64,000 bases of DNA from RPQJ01 sp963748985. GTDB lineage: Bacteria > Pseudomonadota > Gammaproteobacteria > Steroidobacterales > Steroidobacteraceae. Within the stretch, counting starts at the first letter, position 1. Each line of letters opens with the position of its first letter. Of the stretch, positions 41,936-50,460 are shown in pieces. The stretch lies in NCBI GenBank assembly GCA_963748985.1, contig CAVVKQ010000010.1, positions 109,097-173,096 of the forward strand, given 5' to 3'. The position numbers and the translations under genes were made by a program. The notes under the pieces were generated by a model. It ran no database searches, was not told the origin of the DNA, and saw only the letters and a program-made list of their open reading frames with translations.

Positions 41936-44900
41936 TCACTCCATCGCCAGCAGCGAAGCGTTGCCGCCGACCGCCGAGGTGTTGATCGTCATCGTGCGTT
42001 CGTGCGCGTAGCGGTGCAGGTAGAACGGCCCGCCGGCCTTCGGTCCGGTGCCCGACAGACCCGAGCCGCCGAACGGTTGCGTGCCCACGACGGCGCCGAT
42101 GATGTTGCGGTTGACGTAGACGTTGCCGGCGGCCACTCGGCTCGCCACGCGCCGCACGGTGCCGTCGATGCGGCTGTGAATGCCGAACGTGAGGCCAAAG
42201 CCCGTCGCGTTGATTGCATCCACGAGCGCTTCGAGGTCGCGCGCCTTGTAGGTCACGATGTGCATGATCGGGCCGAACCACTCGCGCTCGAGCATCGACA
42301 GCGACGAGATCTCCACCGCGAGCGGCGCGACAAACGTGCCGGTACGGGTGCTTTCGGGCAACCTGATGCGGTGATGCCAGGCTGCCGTTTGCATGACTTC
42401 GTGCGCGTGTCCTTCGAGCATGGCGCGCGCCGCCTCGTCGATGACGGGACCGACGTCGGTCTCGAGGTACGCGGGGTCACCTACCACCAGCTCTTCCATG
42501 TACCCTGCCAGCAGTCGCTTGACCTTCGGCGCAATGTCCTCCTGCACGCACAGCACCCGCAGCGCCGAGCAGCGCTGTCCTGCGCTGTTGAACGCCGACT
42601 GGACCGCATCGATGACGACCTGTTCCGGCAGCGCCGAACTGTCGACGATCATCGCGTTCTGGCCGCCGGTCTCCGCAATCAGCGCGCCGATCGGTCCATT
42701 GCGGGCGGCCAGCGTGCGATTGATGATCCGCGCAGTATCGGTGGAGCCGGTGAAAGCGACCCCGGCAATGCGTGGATCGGCGACCGCGGCGGCACCCACG
42801 ATGGCGCCATCGCCCGGCAGGAAATGCAGCACGTCAGCTGGTACACCCGCCTGCAGCAGCAGGCGAACGGCATGCGCCGCCACGAGCGGCGTCTGCTCGG
42901 CTGGCTTCGCCAGCACCGCATTGCCCGCCGCCAGCGCGGCAGCAACCTGTCCCGCGAAGATCGCGAGCGGGAAATTCCAGGGACTGATACAGGTGAACAC
43001 GCCGCGCCCCTGCAGGCTCAGGTCATTGCTCTCGCCGGTCGGTCCCGGCATTCGCTGCGGGCTCGCGAACTCGTGCCTGGCGCGGGCCGCGTAGTAGCGC
43101 AGGAAGTCGACGGCTTCGCGCACTTCGGCGATGCCATCCGGCACCGATTTACCCGCCTCGCGCACGCACATGGCGACCAGTTCCGCCGTGCTCTCTTCGA
43201 ACAGGTCGGCTGCCTTGTCGAGCGCGTCGCCGCGCACGCCCGCGGGTGTGGCGTCCCAGGCCGGCTGCGCCTGCACCGCGATGTCAATCGCCGTGCGCAC
43301 GTGCTCCACCGCCGAATTCGCCACGCTGCCGACGACGTCGGCATGATTGGCAGGATTGCGGATGGTGGCGGCAGCCCCGCTCTTCTCCTCACCGCCAACC
43401 AGCGGTGCCGCCACCCAGGGACGGCGCGACACGTGTTCCATGCGATCTGCCATCGCCTTGCACACCGCGCCGTTCGCGAGGTGCACGCCGAGCGAGTTCC
43501 TGCGTTCCGGCTGGTAGATGTCGAGCGGCTGCGGGATGCGCGGATGCGCGACCTGGTCGAATCCATCCACGGTGCGCACCGGGTCCGCGATGATCGCGTC
43601 GATCGGCTCGTTTTCGTTGACGATGCGGTTGACAAACGACGTGTTCGAACCGTTCTCGAGCAGTCGGCGCACGAGGTACGGCAGCAGGTCTTCGTGCTCG
43701 CCAACCGGGGCGTAGACGCGGCACGGAATGCCGAGGCCGCTCGGGTCCGTGACGTGCGCGTAGAGTTCTTCACCCATGCCGTGCAGGCGCTGGAACTCGA
43801 ATTCGAACCCGGCCTTCTTTGCCATGCTCGCGACAGCTGCAACAGTGTGCGCGTTGTGGGTGGCGAACTGCGGATACAGCACGTCCTTGCCTTGCTCGAA
43901 CACGTAGCTCGCGCACGCCAGGTACGACACGTCGGTGTTGGGTTTGCGCGTATACAGCGGGTAACCCGGGAGGCCGCGCTCCTGGCCACGCTTGATCTCG
44001 GCGTCCCAGTACGCGCCCTTGACGAGGCGCACGTGCAGGATGCGGTTCGTCTCCTGCGCGAGGCCGACGATGTACTTCAGCATCTGCAGCGCGCGCTTCT
44101 GGTAGGTCTGCACGGCGATGCCGAAGCCGTTCCAGCCGGCGAGCGAGTGATCGCGGCAGACGGCGGCCAGCAGTTCCATCGTGAGTTCCAGCCGCTCGGA
44201 CTCTTCCGTGTCGAGCGTCAGCGCGATGCCCGCGTCGCGAGCCAACCGGCACAGCTCGACCAGGCGCGGCGTCAGTTCGCGATGGACGCGCTGGCGGTGC
44301 GACCGCTCGAACCGCGGGTGCATCGCGGAAAGCTTCACGGAGATGCTCGGGCGCGACTCGAAGTCCGGGTATTCATTGACCCGCGCCGCGAGGGCGCCGA
44401 TGGCCGTGCGGTAGGCGTCAAAGTACCGGGTGGCGTCGGCGGTGGTCAGCGCCGCCTCGCCCAGCATGTCGAACGTGTAGCGGTAACGCCTGTTGGCGCC
44501 GCTCAACGAGTTGTCGAGCGCCTCCTTCATCGTGCGGCCCATCACGAACTGATGGCCCATGATGCGCATGGCCTGGCGCATCGCCGTGCGCACGACGGGC
44601 TCGCCCATGCGGCCGACCACGCGGCTCATCACGCCTTCCGGCGCGGCGACGTCGTTCGGATCGAGCCGCACGATGCGGCCCGTGAGCATCAGCCCCCAGG
44701 TCGAGGCATTGACGAACAGGGATTGGCTGTCGCCCAGGTGACTGGCCCAGTCACCGGCGCGCAGCTTGTCGGCGATCAGTCGATCGGCTGTCTCGTCATC
44801 GGGAATGCGGAGCAGCGCCTCCGCGAGGCACATGAGGATGACGCCTTCCTGCGACGACAGGTCGTATTGCCGGAGAAACGCGTCGAGCCCGGTCTTGGCG

Positions 44901-45121
44901 GCAGGCGCCCTGCGCACCGCCTCGACGAGCCTGCGTGCCGTGGCCTGCACTTCGTCGTGCTGCGCGGGATCCAGGCGAGCCATGTCCGCCAGCGAGCGGA
45001 TCAGTGCTTCCTCGTCACCCAGGAAATTGTCGTTGATCGCCTGACCGACCGGGGTCAGGAAGTCCTGGATGTCAGGAAACAGGAAGCGCGACGTGGGCGC
45101 TTCGCGAGTCGGACCAGACAT
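41936..45121 (-). CDS. putA: Bifunctional proline dehydrogenase / P5C dehydrogenase PutA (no DNA-binding domain)
   Basis: This enzyme oxidises proline to glutamate in two steps. The PRODH barrel (about 180-490) includes TLDTEESERLELTMELL and RLVKGAYWDAEIKRGQ; the aldehyde dehydrogenase part (about 560-1010) has AETGGQNAMIVD with the Glu and SAGQRCSALRVL with the nucleophilic Cys near residue 852. At 1061 aa it lacks the N-terminal ribbon-helix-helix domain and the long C-terminal extension of the 1320-aa E. coli trifunctional PutA, so it is not expected to repress its own gene. Confidence 0.96.
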   Translation of the reverse strand: MSGPTREAPTSRFLFPDIQDFLTPVGQAINDNFLGDEEALIRSLADMARLDPAQHDEVQATARRLVEAVRRAPAAKTGLDAFLRQYDLSSQEGVILMCLAEALLRIPDDETADRLIADKLRAGDWASHLGDSQSLFVNASTWGLMLTGRIVRLDPNDVAAPEGVMSRVVGRMGEPVVRTAMRQAMRIMGHQFVMGRTMKEALDNSLSGANRRYRYTFDMLGEAALTTADATRYFDAYRTAIGALAARVNEYPDFESRPSISVKLSAMHPRFERSHRQRVHRELTPRLVELCRLARDAGIALTLDTEESERLELTMELLAAVCRDHSLAGWNGFGIAVQTYQKRALQMLKYIVGLAQETNRILHVRLVKGAYWDAEIKRGQERGLPGYPLYTRKPNTDVSYLACASYVFEQGKDVLYPQFATHNAHTVAAVASMAKKAGFEFEFQRLHGMGEELYAHVTDPSGLGIPCRVYAPVGEHEDLLPYLVRRLLENGSNTSFVNRIVNENEPIDAIIADPVRTVDGFDQVAHPRIPQPLDIYQPERRNSLGVHLANGAVCKAMADRMEHVSRRPWVAAPLVGGEEKSGAAATIRNPANHADVVGSVANSAVEHVRTAIDIAVQAQPAWDATPAGVRGDALDKAADLFEESTAELVAMCVREAGKSVPDGIAEVREAVDFLRYYAARARHEFASPQRMPGPTGESNDLSLQGRGVFTCISPWNFPLAIFAGQVAAALAAGNAVLAKPAEQTPLVAAHAVRLLLQAGVPADVLHFLPGDGAIVGAAAVADPRIAGVAFTGSTDTARIINRTLAARNGPIGALIAETGGQNAMIVDSSALPEQVVIDAVQSAFNSAGQRCSALRVLCVQEDIAPKVKRLLAGYMEELVVGDPAYLETDVGPVIDEAARAMLEGHAHEVMQTAAWHHRIRLPESTRTGTFVAPLAVEISSLSMLEREWFGPIMHIVTYKARDLEALVDAINATGFGLTFGIHSRIDGTVRRVASRVAAGNVYVNRNIIGAVVGTQPFGGSGLSGTGPKAGGPFYLHRYAHERTMTINTSAVGGNASLLAME

Positions 45122-45160
45122 GGGGGATACGCCTGCAGAAATGATCCGCCGATTCTATCC

Positions 45161-45218
45161 AAAAACGCAGTCGCCCCGCGGGGGTTCCCCCGGGGCGCGG
45201 GACCTGTTGCACTGCGTT
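45161..45218 (-). terminator. Terminator downstream of the DUF481 gene
   Basis: Minus strand: AACGCAGT pairs with ACTGCGTT across an inner GC stem (CGCCCCGGGGG...CCCCCGCGGGGCG), followed by TTTTT. It ends the DUF481 transcript just before putA. Confidence 0.85.
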
Positions 45219-45227
45219 ACGGGATGG

Positions 45228-45941
45228 TTACTTCGTCTCGTAGAGCAGGCCCACCGTCGTGAGCGTGTCGGTTTTCTCGACACCCGGCAGGACGTCGGTG
45301 TTGTGCCGCACCTGGTAACCCACGCGCAGGCCCAACCCGCCGGAGATCGTGACCTCGAGGCCGAGGTCGTTCTGCACGTAGGTGTTGTCCGAACCGGCTT
45401 CCACGAGGAGACGGTCGACGATCTTGGTCGTCTCGGTGAGCTGGTGGTCGAAGCCCAGGTCGCCACGGAAGATGACGCCATCTTCCGACTCGCCCGTGGC
45501 GAGGATTTCGGCGTAGCGGTAGCCCGGACCGCCCTGCACCCACAGCTTGGTGCGCTCGCTGTCGATGATCCTGTAGCCGAGACCGCCGGCCAGCGAGGCC
45601 TGGTAGTCGTATTGGCTGAATTTGTCATCGTCGTAACGGCCAGCGCCGAAGGCGTACGCGCGTTCGGTGAGGGCATACTGGGTCTGGCCGCGGACTTCCC
45701 AGCGCTGGGCGGTGGTGGTGCCGCTTTCGCTGCCGTAGTTGCCAGCGAAGCCGAACGTGTGCTGCCACTTGTCGACCGTGTTCTTCAGTTCGAGCGCGGC
45801 GCTGGCCGCCTGGTTCTCGCTGTTGCCGGTCGCGAACGACGCACCGACGTTAGCCTTGCCGGTCCAGTCGGCCATGGCGGGCGTTGCGCCGCCGCAGAGT
45901 GCCAGTGCAACGCAGAGGTGGGAAATGCGGGTCGTCGACAT
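45228..45941 (-). CDS. DUF481 outer-membrane beta-barrel protein
   Basis: The 237-aa product has a signal peptide (LCVALALCGGATPAMA) and begins DWTGKANVGASFATGNSENQ, the typical DUF481 start. Alternating strands and a final TVGLLYETK indicate a beta-barrel of the YdiY-like type. Function is not known; induction by salt has been reported for such proteins. The start at 45941 is backed by AAGGAG six bases upstream; an upstream frame extension is ignored. Confidence 0.85.
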   Translation of the reverse strand: MSTTRISHLCVALALCGGATPAMADWTGKANVGASFATGNSENQAASAALELKNTVDKWQHTFGFAGNYGSESGTTTAQRWEVRGQTQYALTERAYAFGAGRYDDDKFSQYDYQASLAGGLGYRIIDSERTKLWVQGGPGYRYAEILATGESEDGVIFRGDLGFDHQLTETTKIVDRLLVEAGSDNTYVQNDLGLEVTISGGLGLRVGYQVRHNTDVLPGVEKTDTLTTVGLLYETK

Positions 45942-45987
45942 CGAAGGCTCCTTAAGATGGGCTCGCGGCGGGAAAAAAGGGCGCGCG

Positions 45988-46017
45988 AGTATAGCCGCCC
46001 GGCACATGAGGCACTAA
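45988..46017 (-). promoter_or_regulatory. Candidate sigma-70 promoter of the DUF481 gene
   Basis: Minus strand TTAGTG, 18-bp spacer, TATACT, about 47 bases before the ATG. The -10 is strong and the -35 is weak. It lies between the divergent DUF481 and CnoX-like genes. Confidence 0.5.
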
Positions 46018-46091
46018 TTGTGACGGAGCAAGCCGAAACGAGCTTGCATCGGCCACGCCGCGCGCGAAAACTTCCCGTTCAAGGATTCCGG

Positions 46092-46898
46092 ATGCACCCA
46101 ATGCCTGAAGCCGCGCAGAAGATCGACGCCACCGTCGCAAACTTCATGACCGACGTCGTGGAGGCCTCGAACGCGAAACCCGTCCTGGTGGACTTCTGGG
46201 CCCCCTGGTGCGGCCCCTGCCGCACGCTGATGCCATTGCTCGACCGGATTGCGGACGAATACGAGGGCCGCTTCATCCTTGCCAAGGTCAACACGGAAGA
46301 ACAGCCGCAACTGGCATCGCATTTTCAGATTCGGAGTATCCCGACCGTCCTGCTCATCCACCAGGGCGAGGTGGTTGACCAGTTCGTGGGCCTGCAGCCG
46401 GAACCGGCCATCAAGGCCCTGCTCGACCGGTACGTCAGTCCTGCACCTGACGTTGTCGAGCCGGTCGTTGCGGCACCGGTGGCGGATCGTCCAGAGGAAC
46501 TCGCCTCGCGACTGCTGGACCAGCGCGCGACGGAAGGCGCGGCCGCGGCGATCGAGGCGCTGGCCACCACTCAGGCCGACCATCCGCAACTGGGCGCACT
46601 CCGGGCACGGCTCGCGTTCGTCCAGACCGCCAATGCCCGGCCGGACGTAATGTCGATGCGTGCTGCCCTGGAAGCGAACCCGGCCGACGCGGCGGCACGG
46701 CATGCACTGGCGGCGCACCATGCGCTGGCAGGCGATTACGGGACGGCCCTGGCCGAATGGCTGGAATTGATGCGACGCGACAGGAAGTTCGGCGACGACG
46801 CCGGACGCCGGGCGCTGCTGCAGGCGTTCGAGGTGCTGGGCGAGCAGGACCCGCTCGTCACGCAATACCGGCGCCGCATGGCGAGCTTATTGCATTGA
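46092..46898 (+). CDS. CnoX/YbbN-like thioredoxin with TPR-type C-terminus
   Basis: The 268-aa protein has an N-terminal thioredoxin domain with WAPWCGPC (C40/C43) and RSIPTVLLIHQGEVVDQFVG, followed by a TPR-like C-terminal half with DRPEELASRLLDQ and AARHALAAHHALAGDYGTALAEWLEL. E. coli CnoX has the same layout but a redox-inactive active site; this protein keeps canonical CGPC, so it may be a true reductase/chaperone. It is divergent from the DUF481 gene. Confidence 0.9.
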   Translation: MHPMPEAAQKIDATVANFMTDVVEASNAKPVLVDFWAPWCGPCRTLMPLLDRIADEYEGRFILAKVNTEEQPQLASHFQIRSIPTVLLIHQGEVVDQFVGLQPEPAIKALLDRYVSPAPDVVEPVVAAPVADRPEELASRLLDQRATEGAAAAIEALATTQADHPQLGALRARLAFVQTANARPDVMSMRAALEANPADAAARHALAAHHALAGDYGTALAEWLELMRRDRKFGDDAGRRALLQAFEVLGEQDPLVTQYRRRMASLLH

Positions 46899-46929
46899 TG
46901 TACCCGGTTGCTGGACGTGGAATATCGCC

Positions 46930-46959
46930 TTGCGCGACTCGCCACGACCGAAGTATAAA
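46930..46959 (+). promoter_or_regulatory. Candidate sigma-70 promoter of the acidic small protein
   Basis: TTGCGC at 46930, 18-bp spacer, TATAAA at 46954-46959, about 30 bases before the ATG. Confidence 0.55.
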
Positions 46960-46988
46960 ACCGCGCACCTTGCCCACTGGGTTTTTCG

Positions 46989-47243
46989 ATGAACGAGAAG
47001 CCGGAATCAGCGGACGAGTTCGAGGACGAAGACACCGAGGAAGCCGTCGGGGGCGATGAAGCTCTCGATGTCGATCGCCTCATCCAAGACCTCGACAAGC
47101 GCAAGCGCGGCGCGCCGAAAGGCGCGGAGCCCGCGTGGCGCAAGCTCGAACGCATGATGGAACAGAAGCGCACGTCGGAGTTGCTGAGCGACTTCGACGA
47201 CTACGACGTGGGCGACCGCCCGAGACCGCGCAAGGGTCAGTGA
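46989..47243 (+). CDS. Small acidic protein, function unknown
   Basis: The 84-aa protein starts with an acidic stretch (ESADEFEDEDTEEAV) and ends in a helical, charged segment with WRKLERMMEQKRTSELLSDFDDYDV. The segment recalls the PA3496 family of putative envelope integrity proteins, a weak match that I would not rely on. A promoter candidate lies upstream. It overlaps the dnaE2 3' end by 7 bases on the opposite strand. Confidence 0.7.
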   Translation: MNEKPESADEFEDEDTEEAVGGDEALDVDRLIQDLDKRKRGAPKGAEPAWRKLERMMEQKRTSELLSDFDDYDVGDRPRPRKGQ

Positions 47244-50200
47244 AAGTCGCGCGAGGCCGAGTGTAACCGGCCTAGCCATCGGCTCAGGTCGACGAGCCGA
47301 TGCGCGATCACGTGCATCACCTCTCCTTCCCGTTGCAGCCTGCCCGCCAGGCCCAGCAGGCGTGAGCCGATCAATGCCTGGCGTTGCCGCTCGGCCACGT
47401 CGCGCCAGACGATCAGGTTGATCGAGCCATGCTCGTCCTCGAGCGTCACGAACGTGACGCCTTCGGCGCTGCCCGGCCGCTGTCGCGTGATGACGAGGCC
47501 CGCGGTGCGCACGTTCGAGCCGTTCGTCAGTACGCGCAATTGCGCGGAATCGACGAAACCGCGGGCGGCGAGCTGGTCACGCAACACTGCCACCGGGTGA
47601 CGCCGCAACGTGAGGCCCGTATGCGCATAATCGGCCACGATGTCTTCGCCTTCGCGGGGCGCACGCAACAGCGGAATGCCTTCGGCGATGCGCACCTCCG
47701 GCAGGATCGGCAGGCCGCCCTCGAGGCCGGCCACTTGCCAGGCCGTGCGGTGACGGTGCCCGCCGAGACCGGCCAACGCGTCCGCCGCCGCCAGGCATCC
47801 CATCGAACGGCGATCGAGGCTGGCCTGCTCCGCCAGCTGCTGCGCGCTCTCGAACGCGAGGCCCCGCCTGCGCGCGCGGGCATCGACCAGTCGCTGGGCT
47901 GCCTCCCGCACCAGCCCTTTCACCAGCCGCAAGCCGAGCCGCAACGCGGGATCAGGCGATTCGTCGGCGCGGGGCTCCAGGGTGCAGTCCCACTCGCTCG
48001 TGCGAACGTCGATCGGGCGCACCTCGACGCCGTGACGCTGCGCGTCCTGCACGATCTGTGATGGCGCATAAAAGCCCATGGGCTGGCTGTTGATGAGTGC
48101 GGCCGCGAAGGCCGCGGGCTCGTGCCGCTTGAGCCACGCCGAGACGTACACGAGCAGGGCGAAGCTGGCCGCGTGCGACTCGGGGAAACCGTATTCGCCG
48201 AAACCGAGGATCTGCTGGAAGATGCGCCGCGCGAACTCCTCGGAGTAACCGCGATCGCGCATGCCGTGGATCAGCCGTTCTTCGAAGTGACCCAGCCCGC
48301 CCTTGCGCTTCCACGCCGCCATCGCGCGCCGCAACTGGTCCGCTTCGCCCGGCGTGAATCCCGCGGCGACGATCGCGAGCTGCATCACCTGCTCCTGGAA
48401 GATCGGCACGCCGAGCGTGCGCTTCAGCACGCCTTCCACCTCTGCGCTGGGGTACGCGACCGCCTCCTCGCCCGCGCGCCGGCGCAGGTAGGGATGCACC
48501 ATGTCGCCCTGGATCGGGCCAGGCCGGATGATCGCGACTTCGATGACAAGGTCGTAGTACGAGCGCGGCCGCAGCCGCGGCAGCATCGCCATCTGCGCGC
48601 GCGACTCGATCTGGAACACGCCCACGGTGTCGGCGTGCCCGATCATGTCGTAGACCGCCGGATCTTCGGCGGGCACGGTTGCGAGGGTCCAGCGCTGGCC
48701 GCGGCAGCCATGCACGAGGTCGAACGCGCGGCGGATCGCCGCGAGCATGCCGAGCCCGAGCACGTCGACCTTGAGCAGGCCGAGCGCGTCGAGGTCGTCC
48801 TTGTCCCACTGGATCACGGTGCGGTCGGGCATCGAGGCATTCTCGATGGGAACGAGGTCTTCCAGCAGGTCGCGCGCAATCACGAATCCGCCGACGTGCT
48901 GCGAGAGGTGGCGCGGAAACCCGAGCAGGGTCCGTGCGAGGTTCAATACCCTTGCGAGCACCGGACTGTCGGGATCCAGGCCAGCTTCACGCACCCGGGT
49001 CTCGTCGATGCGCGAGCCGTCCCACCACTGCATCGAGCGCGCGAGGGCTGCGACCTGCAGCGGGTCGAGTCCCATCGCCTTCGCCACGTCGCGCAGCGCG
49101 CTGCGCGGCCGGTAGCTGATGACCGTTGCAGTCAACGCAGCCCGCTCGCGGCCGTACTTCGCGTAGATGTACTGGATGACTTCTTCACGCCGCTCGTGCT
49201 CGAAGTCGACGTCGATGTCCGGCGGTTCGTTGCGCTCCCTGGAAATGAAGCGCTCAAACAGCAGCGACATGCGCCCAGGATCGACTTCGGTGATGCCGAG
49301 ACAGAAGCACACTGCCGAGTTGGCTGCCGAGCCGCGACCCTGGCAGAGAATGTGCCGCGAGCGTGCGAACCGCACGATGTCGTGCACTGTGAGGAAGTAC
49401 GGCTCGTACTCGAGCTCGGCGATCAGCGCGAGCTCGTGCTCGATCGCCTGTCGCGTCGGGGCAGGCACGCCTTCCGGCCAGCGGTGACTTGCGCCCTCCT
49501 CCGTGAGGCGCCGCAGCCACGCAGCCGGCGTGTAACCTTCCGGCACGATCTCGCGCGGATATTCGTAACGCAGCTCCTCGAGCGAGAACGTGCAGCGCGA
49601 GGCGATCTCCACCGCAGCGGCGAGCAGCTCGGGCGGATGCAGTTCCGCAACCCGCTGGATCGGACGCAGGTGACGCTCACCGTTCTGAAACAGCGCGAGC
49701 CCCGCCCGCTCGACGGTGGTGCCGATGCGAGTTGCGGTGAGCACGTCCTGCAGCGCCCGGCGGCCGCGCGAGTGCATGTGCGCGTCGCCGGCCGCGACGA
49801 GCGGCAGTTCAAGTTCGCGGCCGAGGTCCTGCAACTGCTCGAGTCGCCTGCGATCGCGGCCCGTCGTCAGCAGTTCGACCGCGATCCAGAGCTGGCCGGG
49901 GAAGAGCGTGGCTAGCCAGCGTGCCTGGGCAGCGTCGGGTTGCGTTGCGGGCAGCCACAGGCACAGGAGAGGGGTTAGGGGATGGGGGTTGGGGGTTAGT
50001 GAAGAAGCTGGCGTTGCCAGCGATTGCCGACTATCCCCCATCCCCCATCCCCTACCCCCTCCCGCGATTTCTTCGAAATCACGGCGGCACAGCCTGTATT
50101 CGCCTTTCTTCGCAGCACGTCGTCCGCGAGTGATCAGCCGGCAGAGACGACCGTACCCCGCACGGTCCCGCGCGAGCAGCACGCAACGCAGGCCGTCCTC

Positions 50201-50404
50201 GAGGCGAAACTCCGCACCGACGATGAGCTTGAGACCGTGCTCGCGGGCAGCGACATGCGCACGCACGACGCCGGCCACCGAGCACTCGTCGGTGATGGCG
50301 AGCGCGGCATACCCGAGCTGCGCGGCGCGCTCGACCAGTTCCTCTGGACGCGAAGCGCCGCGCAGGAAACTGAAGTTGGAAAGACAATGCAGTTCGGCGT
50401 ACAC
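47237..50404 (-). CDS. dnaE2: Error-prone DNA polymerase DnaE2 (ImuC) with an in-frame repeat insertion
   Basis: DnaE2 is the alpha-subunit paralogue that performs SOS-induced mutagenic lesion bypass with ImuA and ImuB. It has an N-terminal PHP domain (YAELHCLSNFSFLRGASR), catalytic PPDIDVDFEHERREEVIQ near residue 396, and a C-terminal OB domain (TAGLVITRQRPGSAEGVTFV). At 1055 aa it is near normal. Residues about 115-146 come from a heptamer palindrome (49968-50063) lying in frame between YRLCRRDFEEIAGG and LLCLWLPA; the surrounding PHP sequence is intact. Start is GTG at 50404. It is the last gene of lexA-imuA-imuB-dnaE2. Confidence 0.94.
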   Translation of the reverse strand: MYAELHCLSNFSFLRGASRPEELVERAAQLGYAALAITDECSVAGVVRAHVAAREHGLKLIVGAEFRLEDGLRCVLLARDRAGYGRLCRLITRGRRAAKKGEYRLCRRDFEEIAGGGRGWGMGDSRQSLATPASSLTPNPHPLTPLLCLWLPATQPDAAQARWLATLFPGQLWIAVELLTTGRDRRRLEQLQDLGRELELPLVAAGDAHMHSRGRRALQDVLTATRIGTTVERAGLALFQNGERHLRPIQRVAELHPPELLAAAVEIASRCTFSLEELRYEYPREIVPEGYTPAAWLRRLTEEGASHRWPEGVPAPTRQAIEHELALIAELEYEPYFLTVHDIVRFARSRHILCQGRGSAANSAVCFCLGITEVDPGRMSLLFERFISRERNEPPDIDVDFEHERREEVIQYIYAKYGRERAALTATVISYRPRSALRDVAKAMGLDPLQVAALARSMQWWDGSRIDETRVREAGLDPDSPVLARVLNLARTLLGFPRHLSQHVGGFVIARDLLEDLVPIENASMPDRTVIQWDKDDLDALGLLKVDVLGLGMLAAIRRAFDLVHGCRGQRWTLATVPAEDPAVYDMIGHADTVGVFQIESRAQMAMLPRLRPRSYYDLVIEVAIIRPGPIQGDMVHPYLRRRAGEEAVAYPSAEVEGVLKRTLGVPIFQEQVMQLAIVAAGFTPGEADQLRRAMAAWKRKGGLGHFEERLIHGMRDRGYSEEFARRIFQQILGFGEYGFPESHAASFALLVYVSAWLKRHEPAAFAAALINSQPMGFYAPSQIVQDAQRHGVEVRPIDVRTSEWDCTLEPRADESPDPALRLGLRLVKGLVREAAQRLVDARARRRGLAFESAQQLAEQASLDRRSMGCLAAADALAGLGGHRHRTAWQVAGLEGGLPILPEVRIAEGIPLLRAPREGEDIVADYAHTGLTLRRHPVAVLRDQLAARGFVDSAQLRVLTNGSNVRTAGLVITRQRPGSAEGVTFVTLEDEHGSINLIVWRDVAERQRQALIGSRLLGLAGRLQREGEVMHVIAHRLVDLSRWLGRLHSASRDFH
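49968..50063. repeat. TTAGGGG-type palindrome inserted in dnaE2 (element C)
   Basis: The plus strand has GGGGTTAGGGGATGGGGGTTGGGGG, then a centre with CTGGCGTTGCCAG, GCCGACTA, then CCCCCATCCCCCATCCCCTACCCCCT. The minus strand shows the TAGTCGG junction as in the intergenic copies. Length is about 96 bases, a multiple of three, so dnaE2 stays open. Translated, it gives a Gly- then Pro-rich segment. Confidence 0.85.
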
Positions 50405-50460
50405 GGCAATTGCGTCGAGCCTGTCTCAGTGCGGCGCACGGCAGGTGGCGGACCGACGAG

